A stretch of 64,000 bases of DNA from the NCBI GenBank assembly GCA_017303455.1, contig JAFLBM010000014.1, positions 1-64,000 of the forward strand, read 5' to 3'. The position numbers were made by a program, and so were the translations under genes. The notes beneath the pieces are model-generated. The model had not been told where the DNA came from, did no database searches, and was given only the letters and a program-made list of their open reading frames with translations. The DNA comes from Chitinophagales bacterium (GTDB lineage: Bacteria > Bacteroidota > Bacteroidia > Chitinophagales > Chitinophagaceae). Positions 1-9,337 of this stretch are shown here, piece by piece (position 1 is the stretch's first letter; each line of letters starts with the position of its first letter).

Positions 1-94
1 GTACAAACAGCTCTTTGAATCATTCTCACCGGATGCATTCAGTAGTCTCGCAAAGGATGTGATGGCAGGTGATAGCGACAAGTTAAAAAGTTGA
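1..94 (+). CDS. mraZ: MraZ, C-terminal end only (partial)
   Basis: The frame beginning at base 2 reads YKQLFESFSPDAFSSLAKDV and then 10 more residues to a TGA at 92-94. The ESFSPDAFSSLA pattern resembles the C-terminus of MraZ, the SpoVT/AbrB-like DNA-binding regulator that heads dcw clusters. Its position just before rsmH supports this. The start and both AbrB folds lie outside the window, so the identification rests on about 30 residues plus synteny. Confidence 0.7.
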   Translation, partial: YKQLFESFSPDAFSSLAKDVMAGDSDKLKS

Positions 95-107
95 TCAGTT
101 GAAAAGT

Positions 108-1100
108 ATGGGTAAGCATAATAAAATATCTGCCGATAACTTATCAACCCGACCCGTTAACGAATCAGCCGCTGAATATCACATACCGGTCCTGTTAACT
201 GAAACAGTGGAAGGTCTGCGTATCAACCCCGACGGTGTGTATGTGGATTGCACATTTGGCGGCGGCGGTCATTCAAAAGCTGTCCTCGCTCAATTAAGTG
301 AAAAGGGAAAGTTGATCGTGTTTGACCAGGATGAAGATACAAGGAAGAACCTGCCTGCCGGACAGGCAGGCCTGCCGGATGATGACCGTGTGGTATTTGT
401 GCCGCACAACTTTCGACACCTGAAGCGGTTTCTCCGGTTACATCACATCACCTCAGTTGATGGGATCATGGCCGATTTGGGAGTCAGCAGTCACCAGTTT
501 GATGAAGCGGAAAGAGGATTCTCGATCCGTTTTGATGCTGCCCTTGATATGCGGATGGATCAGCGACAGGCACTGACTGCTTTTGATGTGGTTAACACCT
601 ATACGGAACAGCAGCTGCATAAGTTGTTTGAACAGTATGGAGAAGTAACCAATGCAAAGACCCTGGCCAAAACAATTGTCCAGGTCCGCAGCAGCACGTC
701 ATTGAAGACCATCGAAAGTTTTAAGAATGCACTCCGTGAAATTGTGAAAGGAAACCCCAACAAGTACTTTGCCCAGGTTTTCCAGGCTTTACGCATTGAA
801 GTGAACGATGAATTAGGTGCATTGAGAGAGATGCTGGAGCAAGTCCCCGCCCTGTTGAAGCCCGGAGGCCGGGTAGCCATCATTACGTTTCATTCCCTGG
901 AGGACAGACTGGTCAAGAATTTTTTTCGTCGCGGCACATTCGATGAGCCGGATACGAATCCCTTTATCAATGATGAACCGGTAAACACATTAAAGATCAT
1001 TACCAAAAAACCGGTAGTCGCTTCAGATAAGGAGATGAAACAAAATTCAAGATCAAGAAGTGCAAAACTGCGGGTGGCTGAAAAAGTGATGCTGGTGTGA
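108..1100 (+). CDS. rsmH: 16S rRNA (cytosine(1402)-N4)-methyltransferase RsmH
   Basis: Methylates C1402 of 16S rRNA in the decoding centre, using S-adenosylmethionine. The glycine-rich SAM motif (VDCTFGGGGHS) is near residues 46-56, the family block MADLGVSSHQFDEAERGFS follows, and the C-terminus carries TFHSLEDRLVK. About 330 residues is normal for the family. The ATG at 108 is preferred over an in-frame TTG at 99. Residues LPAGQAG near position 80 are encoded by a translated palindrome (350-370) and repeat the native LP that follows, so they look like a 7-residue insertion into a loop. It is the second gene of the dcw cluster. Confidence 0.96.
   Translation: MGKHNKISADNLSTRPVNESAAEYHIPVLLTETVEGLRINPDGVYVDCTFGGGGHSKAVLAQLSEKGKLIVFDQDEDTRKNLPAGQAGLPDDDRVVFVPHNFRHLKRFLRLHHITSVDGIMADLGVSSHQFDEAERGFSIRFDAALDMRMDQRQALTAFDVVNTYTEQQLHKLFEQYGEVTNAKTLAKTIVQVRSSTSLKTIESFKNALREIVKGNPNKYFAQVFQALRIEVNDELGALREMLEQVPALLKPGGRVAIITFHSLEDRLVKNFFRRGTFDEPDTNPFINDEPVNTLKIITKKPVVASDKEMKQNSRSRSAKLRVAEKVMLV
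350..370. repeat. In-frame palindromic repeat inside rsmH
   Basis: The arms CCTGCCTG (350-357) and CAGGCAGG (363-370) are perfect inverted copies around a 5-base loop (CCGGA). The repeat is translated as part of LPAGQAGLP in RsmH without breaking the frame. The same core occurs at 53311-53330 and, partly, at 33633-33648. Confidence 0.85.
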
Positions 1101-1238
1101 GAATGAATGAACGGATCGCTCATTAGTATGTACACCAGGATATAAAAGAACGTGAAATCTATATCCTTTGAAATCAACCCCTGCTGCAAGGCAGGCAGTT
1201 TTACAAAGGAACCGGAAAACCACAACCAATTTTATTTC

Positions 1239-1589
1239 ATGCAGCAGGAACAAGCAACAACATTGCCCGCCAGCGAAAAGCAACAAAAGCCCGGATGGAA
1301 ACGCTTTTTGAATTACCAATCCATCGTTAAGCAGGTACCGTTCTTCTTATTTCTCGCCTTATTGGCAGTGATCTATATCTATAACGGGCATAAAGCAGAT
1401 AAAACAATACGCAGCATCAATAAAACAGCTAAAGAAGTGGAAGAGCTGCAATGGGAATACAAGGCAGTAAAAAGCGAAGTAATGTTTCGGAGTAAGCAAA
1501 GCGAACTGGTAAGAGCGGTGGAACCATTGGGGTTAAAGGAGCTGGTGCAATCACCGGTGGTGCTGAAAGACAGCGCCATGACCAATTGA
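1239..1589 (+). CDS. ftsL: FtsL-like cell division protein
   Basis: Small bitopic membrane protein (116 residues from the ATG at 1239). It has a basic cytoplasmic head, one transmembrane segment around residues 34-51 (VPFFLFLALLAVIYIYNG), then a short charged heptad-like helix and a tail ending in AVEPLGLKELVQSPVVL. That architecture and its place between rsmH and ftsI are those of FtsL, which with FtsB and FtsQ activates FtsW/FtsI. The Bacteroidota form is diverged, so synteny carries much of the call. The frame is open upstream to an ATG at 1152, but those 29 residues look non-conserved and include a fragment of GC-rich repeat-like sequence. Confidence 0.8.
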   Translation: MQQEQATTLPASEKQQKPGWKRFLNYQSIVKQVPFFLFLALLAVIYIYNGHKADKTIRSINKTAKEVEELQWEYKAVKSEVMFRSKQSELVRAVEPLGLKELVQSPVVLKDSAMTN

Positions 1590-1643
1590 TGAAAGAACCA
1601 GGTTGAAGGAACTATTATAACAACTAACGCAAGCAAAGAGACA

Positions 1644-3776
1644 GTGGAAGTAAAACGTGACATATTGTGGAGGGTTTACCTCAGTTTTCTCGGCATGGTG
1701 GTGCTGAGTTTACTGGTGTTGGGTAAGGCCTTCTATATTCAGCGTTTCCAGGGCGAACACTGGCGTAGCATGAGCGACAGTATGCACCAGAAAATACAAG
1801 AACTGGATGCTGACCGGGGTACTATTTACAGCGAGGATGGGCAAATGCTGAGCACTTCCTTACCACAGTTTGATATCTATATGGATTTCCAGGCGGACGG
1901 GTTAAGAGATAAAGGTGGGAAAGTTTTTAAAGAGAATGTTGATTCATTTGCCATTGCTCTTGCTGGTTATTTCGGGGATAAAACAGTTGCCCAGTATAAA
2001 AAAGAATTGCAGGCTGCTTATAAAAGCAAAAGCCGCTATTACTCACTCCGCAAGAAAATGACTTTTGAAGATTACAAAGCCTTCCGCAGTTTTCCTTTAG
2101 TGAAACTCGGGAGAAATAAAAGCGGTGTGATCGTGGAGGAGAACAGTAAACGTATTTCTCCTTTTGGATTATTGGCCAACAGGACCATTGGTTTATCAAG
2201 AGAACATGTGGCCAGTAACGGTAAGTTGAAGAAACAGAATGTTGGTCTTGAGAAAACATACGACAGCCTGCTAACAGGACAAAAAGGTCAGCGGCTGGTA
2301 AGGTATATCGCCGGTGGTGCTGTTCCCGTGGAAGGTTTCCAGATAGAACCGGAAAACGGGAAAGATGTTTTTACCACGCTGGATGTGAACATACAGGATA
2401 TATCACAAAACGCTTTGTTGCGGATGATGGAAAGCAGCGAGGCGCAATACGGAACCTGTATCGTGATGGAAGTTAAAACCGGTAAAATAAAAGCAATTGC
2501 AAACCTGGGGCGCAGGCCGGATGGCAGCTACTGGGAAGATGATAATTATGCTTTGCGGGTAACAGAACCGGGATCAACGATCAAATTAGCAACGCTGTTA
2601 GCAGTATTAGATAAAGGAACTTCTTCTTTGAATGATATGGTGGAAGTGGGAAGTGCGGGGCGATTACAGGTTGGTCCGAGAATAGTGAATGATGCGGAAC
2701 GATCTCCAAAAGCGGTGATGACAGTGAAAGAATGTTTTGCACACAGTTCTAACGTGGGGATGAGTAAACTGGCTTTTAAGGCCTTTGCTGATAATCCTAA
2801 GGAATTCAAAGAGTATTTACACCGTTATCACCTGGATGTGCGTTCGCCAATAGATCTTTCAAATATCCCGGCACCAAGATTAGCATCACTGGAGATTAAA
2901 AATGGCGGGTTGATGAATATGCTGACCATGAGTTTTGGTTATGCTATCAATGTTAGCCCCTTACATACACTAAGCTTATACAATGCTATTGCCAATGATG
3001 GTAAAATGATGAAGCCTTACCTGGTGAACAGTATTCAAAGCAATGGAATTGTTATTAAGCAATTTGAACCGACGGTTCTTGATAATAGTATTTGCAAACC
3101 CGAAGTAGCGAAAGCGGCAAGAGAATCAATGGAAGCTGTAGTGACAGAAGGGACCGGCCGGTCTGCATTTAAGAATATGCCATTTGCCGTGGCGGGTAAA
3201 ACAGGAACTGCACATGTATGGGACAAAGACATTAAGTATGGTCACGGTGTATACCAGGCATCTTTTGTGGGCTATTTCCCCGCAGATAAACCTGTTTATT
3301 CCTGTATCGTGGTGGTCAGGACAAAGCCACATGCGGCTGCACACTATGGTGGTATGCTGGGGGCTCCTGTATTCAGGGAGATCGCTACAAAGCTCTATGC
3401 GATGTATGTGGATCAAAAGCCTGCAACACTATACACTGCAAAGAAAGATAGCAGCACTTATTTCTATGCAGGCAATACCAAAAATATAAAACAGGTATTC
3501 GGCACATTCAATATGTGGTACGCAGATTCAGTACAGCAGAGTAATTGGGCCAGTGTGTATGCCGGGAATAATTACCAACCGGTGCTGCGAACAAATGCTG
3601 TAAAAGAAAAACTGATGCCGAATGTGAAGGGGATGGGGCTGAAGGATGCGCTATATCTTTTAGAAAGTATGGGATTAAAAGTAACAATAAGCGGGAAAGG
3701 AAAAGTGGCGAACCAATCCGTAGCGCCGGGGAGTGCTTTGGCAAAAGGAGTAACAGTGATATTGGAGTTGAGTTAA
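1644..3776 (+). CDS. ftsI: Penicillin-binding protein FtsI (PBP3), septal transpeptidase with PASTA domain
   Basis: Class B penicillin-binding protein that cross-links septal peptidoglycan. It has an N-terminal membrane anchor (about residues 10-28), a PBP dimerisation region, then the transpeptidase domain with the three catalytic motifs visible: S311-T-I-K314, S368-S-N370 and K519-T-G. The last 60 or so residues (LMPNVKGMGLKDALYLLESM...) form a PASTA domain, common in Bacteroidota FtsI. The start is a GTG at 1644. 710 residues is normal for this phylum. It lies 18 bases upstream of murE. Confidence 0.96.
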   Translation: MEVKRDILWRVYLSFLGMVVLSLLVLGKAFYIQRFQGEHWRSMSDSMHQKIQELDADRGTIYSEDGQMLSTSLPQFDIYMDFQADGLRDKGGKVFKENVDSFAIALAGYFGDKTVAQYKKELQAAYKSKSRYYSLRKKMTFEDYKAFRSFPLVKLGRNKSGVIVEENSKRISPFGLLANRTIGLSREHVASNGKLKKQNVGLEKTYDSLLTGQKGQRLVRYIAGGAVPVEGFQIEPENGKDVFTTLDVNIQDISQNALLRMMESSEAQYGTCIVMEVKTGKIKAIANLGRRPDGSYWEDDNYALRVTEPGSTIKLATLLAVLDKGTSSLNDMVEVGSAGRLQVGPRIVNDAERSPKAVMTVKECFAHSSNVGMSKLAFKAFADNPKEFKEYLHRYHLDVRSPIDLSNIPAPRLASLEIKNGGLMNMLTMSFGYAINVSPLHTLSLYNAIANDGKMMKPYLVNSIQSNGIVIKQFEPTVLDNSICKPEVAKAARESMEAVVTEGTGRSAFKNMPFAVAGKTGTAHVWDKDIKYGHGVYQASFVGYFPADKPVYSCIVVVRTKPHAAAHYGGMLGAPVFREIATKLYAMYVDQKPATLYTAKKDSSTYFYAGNTKNIKQVFGTFNMWYADSVQQSNWASVYAGNNYQPVLRTNAVKEKLMPNVKGMGLKDALYLLESMGLKVTISGKGKVANQSVAPGSALAKGVTVILELS

Positions 3777-3794
3777 ATGATTTAAAGCCGGGTT

Positions 3795-5258
3795 ATGTTA
3801 TTAAGAGATGTTTTATATAAAGTGGCGATCCGGTCAGTTGCGGGAAGTACAGAGATTGATGTAAAAGATATACAGATCGATTCGAGAAAAGTGAAGCCGG
3901 GAGCTGTATTTGTAGCAGTAAAAGGAGTGGCAGCGGATGGTCACCGGTTCATTGAAAAAGCAATTGATAACGGCGCAGCGGTAGTGGTGGCAGAAACAAT
4001 GCCTGCTGAAAAAAAAGAAGGTATTGTCTATGTGCAGGCAGAGAATAGTGCAGCGGCGGCCGGTTATATGGCACATAATTTTTTTGGTCAGCCCTCGGAG
4101 CGGATGAAGATAGTGGGTGTAACAGGAACGAATGGCAAGACAACGATAGCAACATTGCTATACAAGCTCTTTACGGTTTTGGGATATAAATGCGGGTTGC
4201 TGAGTACTGTCGAAAATCACATTGGTGATAAGATAGTACCTGCCACGCATACCACACCCGATGCTGTCAGCCTGAACCAGATGCTGAAACAGATGGCAGA
4301 TGAAGGATGTACCCATGTGTTCATGGAAGTGAGTTCACATGCAGTACACCAGCACCGGGTGACAGGTTTGCAGTTTGCAGGAGGGTTGTTCAGTAATATC
4401 ACACATGATCACCTGGATTATCATAAAACTTTTGACGAGTATATCCGGGTGAAGAAAGCCTTTTTTGATTCATTGCCATCATCTGCTTTTGCGATCAGTA
4501 ATGCAGATGATAAAAGAGGGGAAGTGATGTTGCAGAATACCAATGCAAAAAAGTATTTGTACAGTTTGAAAACGATGGCTGAATTCAAAGGTAAGATACT
4601 GGAGAACAGCCTGGCAGGATTGGTAATGAGTGTGAATGACCAGGAAGTGCATTTCAGGATGATCGGCGAGTTCAATGCCTATAACCTGCTGGCGGTGTAT
4701 GGTGCAGCGATGTGTATGGGAGAAGATAAACAGGAAGTACTGAGATGTTTGAGTGTGCTGACCGGTGCTGAAGGAAGATTTGATTATATGGTGTCGGCAA
4801 AAGAAAAAGTGATTGCGATCGTGGATTATGCTCATACACCGGATGCTCTTTTAAATGTACTGGCAACGATCAAAAAACTGAAGAAAGGGTTTGAAACCGT
4901 GATCACGGTGGTGGGTTGTGGTGGTGACCGGGATAAAACAAAAAGGCCGGTGATGGCGCAGGCGGCTTGTGAACATAGCGACAAAGCCATTTTCACCAGT
5001 GATAACCCGAGAAGTGAGGACCCGGAGCAGATCATAAAAGATATGGAAGAGGGATTGCCGGTGGCGTATAAAAGGAAATATATAGCTATCGCAGACAGGA
5101 AAGAGGCAATTAAAACAGCGATCAGTTTGGCAAAGCCGGAAGATATCGTACTGATTGCCGGAAAAGGACACGAGAAATACCAGGACATAAAAGGAGTTAA
5201 ACATCATTTTGACGATAAAGAGATAGTGAGAGAGATGTTTGAACTGTTGGATAAATAA
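3795..5258 (+). CDS. murE: UDP-N-acetylmuramoyl-tripeptide synthetase MurE
   Basis: Adds the third stem-peptide residue to UDP-MurNAc-L-Ala-D-Glu in the cytoplasm. The Mur ligase ATP loop is G111-T-N-G-K-T-T117. The motif D403-N-P-R406 is the signature of MurE enzymes that select meso-diaminopimelate, so the peptidoglycan is predicted to be of the mDAP type. 487 residues is the standard length. Start ATG at 3795. Confidence 0.97.
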   Translation: MLLRDVLYKVAIRSVAGSTEIDVKDIQIDSRKVKPGAVFVAVKGVAADGHRFIEKAIDNGAAVVVAETMPAEKKEGIVYVQAENSAAAAGYMAHNFFGQPSERMKIVGVTGTNGKTTIATLLYKLFTVLGYKCGLLSTVENHIGDKIVPATHTTPDAVSLNQMLKQMADEGCTHVFMEVSSHAVHQHRVTGLQFAGGLFSNITHDHLDYHKTFDEYIRVKKAFFDSLPSSAFAISNADDKRGEVMLQNTNAKKYLYSLKTMAEFKGKILENSLAGLVMSVNDQEVHFRMIGEFNAYNLLAVYGAAMCMGEDKQEVLRCLSVLTGAEGRFDYMVSAKEKVIAIVDYAHTPDALLNVLATIKKLKKGFETVITVVGCGGDRDKTKRPVMAQAACEHSDKAIFTSDNPRSEDPEQIIKDMEEGLPVAYKRKYIAIADRKEAIKTAISLAKPEDIVLIAGKGHEKYQDIKGVKHHFDDKEIVREMFELLDK

Positions 5259-5285
5259 AAGTAAACAAGTAGTAAATAACCAGCC

Positions 5286-6563
5286 ATGCTGTATCATTTA
5301 TTTGAATGGTTTAAGGCACAGGGGATGAATTTTCCGGGGATAAACCTGATGGATTTTATATCCGTCCGGGTGATGCTGGCTGTTTTATTGTCGTTGCTGA
5401 TCACGATGGTTTATGGTAAGAAGCTGATCAAATTCTTACAAAAGAAACAGGTGGGTGAAACAGTGCGGGATTTGGGGCTGGCAGGCGAGCAAAGTAAAAA
5501 AGGAACGCCAACGATGGGCGGACTGATCATTATCGCAGCCATTATCATCCCAACATTATTATTAGCAAGATTAGATACAGTATATGTGGTGCTGATGCTG
5601 GTGGCAACAGTGTGGCTGGGTATTATCGGCTTTATTGATGATTACTTAAAACTGCGTTCCAAAAAACTGGCCCAGCAACAGGGAATGAACTATAAGAAAG
5701 CTGATAAGGACGGGCTCGCCGGATGGTTTAAAATTTTAGGGCAGGTAGGTTTGGGTATCACAGTTGGTGCTGTTCTTTATTTCAATAGTAACGTAACGAT
5801 TTGGAGAGAATACCAGGGCACACCTAAGCCCGGAGATTCAACGGTAATCACGAAGATCGTCAATAACCAGCCGAAGCATTTTGTTGAAACCAAAGAACCG
5901 ATCACCACTATCCCGCTGATCAAAAACCACGAATTCAATTATACCAAATTGTTGCCCGCTGGATTACGTCAGTATTCATGGGTGCTTTATATCCTCATTG
6001 TGATCTTTATTATCACTGCTGTATCGAATGGGGCAAATATAACAGACGGGTTAGATGGTTTGGCAACGGGTACTTCGGCATTGATAGGAGTCTGTCTCGG
6101 CATCTTCGCTTATGCCAGCGGAAACTTCTTTTTCGCCGACTACCTCAATATCATGTACATACCGGGATTGGGAGAGTTATCCATTTTCATTGCTGCCATG
6201 ATCGGGGCTTGTATTGGATTCTTATGGTATAATTCATACCCGGCACAGGTATTCATGGGTGATACAGGGAGTTTAACATTAGGCGGCATTATTGCATCTA
6301 TTGCCATCATAGTGCATAAAGAGTTACTGATACCGATATTCTGTGGTGTGTTCCTGGTGGAGCTGGTGAGTGTGATGGTACAGGTAACCTATTTCAAATA
6401 CACGAAGAAAAAATTTGGGGAAGGAAGAAGAATATTCTTAATGAGTCCATTGCATCATCATTACCAGAAGAAGGGTTTGCCGGAGGCAAAGATCGTAACC
6501 CGGTTCTGGATTGTGACAGTGCTCTGTGTGATATTAAGCATAGCAACGTTGAAACTAAGGTAA
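5286..6563 (+). CDS. mraY: Phospho-N-acetylmuramoyl-pentapeptide transferase MraY
   Basis: Integral membrane enzyme that transfers phospho-MurNAc-pentapeptide to undecaprenyl phosphate, making lipid I. The catalytic DD pair ([13 protein letters not shown]), MGDTGSL and the C-terminal HHHYQKKG block are all present. A roughly 60-residue extra stretch (around [14 protein letters not shown] to [10 protein letters not shown]) separates two membrane segments, an insertion commonly seen in Bacteroidota MraY. 425 residues. Confidence 0.97.
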   Translation: MLYHLFEWFKAQGMNFPGINLMDFISVRVMLAVLLSLLITMVYGKKLIKFLQKKQVGETVRDLGLAGEQSKKGTPTMGGLIIIAAIIIPTLLLARLDTVYVVLMLVATVWLGIIGFIDDYLKLRSKKLAQQQGMNYKKADKDGLAGWFKILGQVGLGITVGAVLYFNSNVTIWREYQGTPKPGDSTVITKIVNNQPKHFVETKEPITTIPLIKNHEFNYTKLLPAGLRQYSWVLYILIVIFIITAVSNGANITDGLDGLATGTSALIGVCLGIFAYASGNFFFADYLNIMYIPGLGELSIFIAAMIGACIGFLWYNSYPAQVFMGDTGSLTLGGIIASIAIIVHKELLIPIFCGVFLVELVSVMVQVTYFKYTKKKFGEGRRIFLMSPLHHHYQKKGLPEAKIVTRFWIVTVLCVILSIATLKLR

Positions 6564-6729
6564 CAGACGATAATTGCTTTTGAGAAGATATTACTGAAAA
6601 ACCCATCCATTATCCAATCCTGTCAAGAACCGACGTTCTGATCCAATCGAATTGTGGTGCAGTTATTACGTAAAACTAATGCTTACGAAGAACCTGATTC
6701 CGTACACCGGACTATGAATGCATTGAAGC

Positions 6730-8070
6730 ATGAGCAAACGAATGGTCATACTCGGAGGTGGTGAGAGCGGCGTGGGTGCTGCCTTACTCGCACAGCAACA
6801 GGGGTATGACACATTCCTTTCTGATGGAAGTTCTTTGAAAGAAAATTATCGTAACGAACTGCAACAGGCAGGTATCGGCTTCGAGGAAGGGCAGCATGAC
6901 GAGGAAAGAATCCTCGCCGCTGATGAAGTGGTGAAAAGCCCCGGCATACCAGAAAAGAATGATCTGGTAAAGAAGATCAGGGCAAAAGCTATTCCCATCA
7001 TCAGCGAGATCGAACTGGCTTACCGTTTCAAAGGGGACAGCAAGATCATTGCTATCACAGGGAGTAATGGAAAGACAACAACAACAGCACTGACCTTTCA
7101 TATTTGTAAAGAAGCCGGTCTTGATTGTGCACTGGTGGGTAATATTGGTTACTCCTTTGCCAGGCAGGTGGCCGAAGATCCGAAGCCCTTGTATGTGGCA
7201 GAGATCAGCAGCTTCCAGCTGGATGATATCAAAACATTCAGACCGGATATCGCTATCCTCACCAATATTACCGAGGATCACCTGGATCGTTACGATTACA
7301 ATTTTGAGAATTATATCCGGAGCAAATTCCGGATCACAATGAACCAGCAGTCAACCGACCATTTTATTTACTGCTGTGATGATGAAGTAACTATGAAATA
7401 TCTAAACAGGTTCAATATTCAATCTAACCAACTGCCCATTAGTATGAAAAGAGAATTACCAAACGGAGCATTTATTAAAGACGGGGACATGTACGTAAGA
7501 ACAGGACAAGATTTTACCTCTATGAGTGTATATGATTTTGCATTAAAGGGGAAACATAACCAGTATAATACAATGGCAGCATGTGTAGCAGCAACCACCA
7601 TGGATATCCGGAAGGATAAGATCCGTGATGCCGTGCAGAATTTTCAGAGCCTGGAGCACAGGATGGAGCATGTGGCCACGATCCGCGGTGTTGATTTTAT
7701 CAATGACAGTAAAGCCACCAACGTCAATTCTACCTGGTATGCACTGGAAAGTATGACAAAGCCAACGGTACTGATATTGGGTGGTGTGGATAAAGGCAAT
7801 GACTATTCACTGATTGCCGACCTGGTGAAAGAAAAAGTAAAAGCAATTATTTGTTTGGGTACTGATAACAGGAAGATACACGAGGCCTTTGGAAATATAG
7901 TTAGCCCTATTGTAAACACCGGCAGTGCCCTGGAAGCCGTACATGCTGCCTTTCATTTTTCTGAAAAAGGAGATGTGGTGCTGCTGAGCCCGGCCTGCGC
8001 CAGTTTTGATCTCTTTAAAAATTACGAAGACAGGGGCAACCAGTTTAAGCAGGCAGTGAAAGAATTATAA
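6730..8070 (+). CDS. murD: UDP-N-acetylmuramoylalanine-D-glutamate ligase MurD
   Basis: Adds D-glutamate to UDP-MurNAc-L-Ala. The N-terminal Rossmann motif GGGESGVGAALLA, the ATP loop GSNGKTTT and the C-terminal NDSKATN block of the Mur ligase family are present. 446 residues is normal. It follows mraY after 166 bases, the longest gap inside the cluster. That gap holds no gene and no clear promoter. Only 3 bases separate it from ftsW. Confidence 0.97.
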   Translation: MSKRMVILGGGESGVGAALLAQQQGYDTFLSDGSSLKENYRNELQQAGIGFEEGQHDEERILAADEVVKSPGIPEKNDLVKKIRAKAIPIISEIELAYRFKGDSKIIAITGSNGKTTTTALTFHICKEAGLDCALVGNIGYSFARQVAEDPKPLYVAEISSFQLDDIKTFRPDIAILTNITEDHLDRYDYNFENYIRSKFRITMNQQSTDHFIYCCDDEVTMKYLNRFNIQSNQLPISMKRELPNGAFIKDGDMYVRTGQDFTSMSVYDFALKGKHNQYNTMAACVAATTMDIRKDKIRDAVQNFQSLEHRMEHVATIRGVDFINDSKATNVNSTWYALESMTKPTVLILGGVDKGNDYSLIADLVKEKVKAIICLGTDNRKIHEAFGNIVSPIVNTGSALEAVHAAFHFSEKGDVVLLSPACASFDLFKNYEDRGNQFKQAVKEL

Positions 8071-8073
8071 GTA

Positions 8074-9327
8074 ATGGCAGAAACAGTGAACATACAGCAA
8101 CCGATGCAGAACCCGTTTGGGCAGCTTGCCAGCAAAACCCGTGGTGATAAAGTCATCTGGGCATTGGTGGTATTACTGACATTGGTGTCGTTACTCGCTG
8201 TTTACAGTGCTACCGGTTCATTGGCGTATAAAAATTATAAGGGGAATACGGAAGTGTATTTGTTCAAGCAGATCGCTTTTATCGTAGTGGGCATCATGGT
8301 GATCTATTTTGCACACCTGGTCAATTATACCTTCTATTCTAAAGTAGCGCAGATCGCTTTCCTGTTATCCATTCCGTTGCTGGCCTATACCTTATTCTTT
8401 GGTGTGCGAATGAATGAAGGAAGCCGTTGGATACGGCTGCCACTCATTAACATGACGATGCAAACCTCTGACCTGGCCAAGTTGGCCTTGTTCATGTACC
8501 TGGCCAGGTTGATGAGTAAGAAGCAGGATGTGATCAAAGATTTTAAGAAAGGATTTCTGCCGGTGATGTTGCCAGTTGCAATTACCTGTTTATTGATTGC
8601 ACCGGCGAATCTTTCAACGGCTTTATTGCTGGGAGCCAGTTGTTTGATGTTGTTATTTATTGGCCGTGCCCGTACCAAACATATTTTAATAACGATCGGC
8701 ATTGCGATGATACCGATCCTGTTCCTGGTGTTGTCAGCAGTAGTGAGGCATTCATCAGCGAATGAAGAAGCGGCGGCCAGTGCAAAATCTTCCGGTTTGT
8801 TTGGCCGGGTGGAAACTTGGATCAGCCGGGTTGAAAATTTCATGTACGGAAGCAAGGCGGCTGATAATGATGAAATGTACCAGGTGAACCAGGCCAAGAT
8901 AGCTATTGCACAAGGTGGTGTGCTGGGTGTTGGCCCCGGAAACAGTACAACAAGAGATTATTTGCCACAGGCCTATAACGATTTTATTTATGCGATCATC
9001 ATTGAAGAGTATGGTTTGATGGGAGGTGCATTTATTGTATTCATCTACCTGGTGTTCCTGTACAGGTGCATACGGATATTCAAAAGATGTCCTTATGCAT
9101 TTGGAGCGTTCCTGGCATTGGGATTAAGTTTTACGTTAGCAATACAGGCATTAGCTAATATGGCGGTGACGGTCAACTTATTTCCGGTAACGGGAGTAAC
9201 ACTGCCATTGGTAAGTATGGGAGGAACGAGTTTCATATTTACCTGCCTGGCCATTGGTATCATATTGAGTGTGGCAAGAAACGTGGAGAAAACAGAAGGC
9301 AATATGGAGCAACCTGTAGTAGCATAA
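8074..9327 (+). CDS. ftsW: Lipid II polymerase / division protein FtsW (SEDS family)
   Basis: Polytopic SEDS glycosyltransferase that polymerises lipid II at the septum together with FtsI. About ten hydrophobic segments are visible. Conserved SEDS blocks include GSRWIRLP near the middle, the stretch GPGNSTTRDYLPQAYNDFIYAIIIEEYG and the C-terminal LPLVSMGGTSFIFTCLAIGI. The segment between residues about 225 and 265 is a hydrophilic loop. 417 residues. Its place between murD and murG identifies FtsW rather than RodA. Confidence 0.95.
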   Translation: MAETVNIQQPMQNPFGQLASKTRGDKVIWALVVLLTLVSLLAVYSATGSLAYKNYKGNTEVYLFKQIAFIVVGIMVIYFAHLVNYTFYSKVAQIAFLLSIPLLAYTLFFGVRMNEGSRWIRLPLINMTMQTSDLAKLALFMYLARLMSKKQDVIKDFKKGFLPVMLPVAITCLLIAPANLSTALLLGASCLMLLFIGRARTKHILITIGIAMIPILFLVLSAVVRHSSANEEAAASAKSSGLFGRVETWISRVENFMYGSKAADNDEMYQVNQAKIAIAQGGVLGVGPGNSTTRDYLPQAYNDFIYAIIIEEYGLMGGAFIVFIYLVFLYRCIRIFKRCPYAFGAFLALGLSFTLAIQALANMAVTVNLFPVTGVTLPLVSMGGTSFIFTCLAIGIILSVARNVEKTEGNMEQPVVA

Positions 9328-9337
9328 AAAAAGAAGA

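Noticed and set aside
1152..1238. 29-codon extension of FtsL
   Set aside because: It is cysteine- and repeat-containing, unlike FtsL heads. The ATG at 1239 gives the expected topology.
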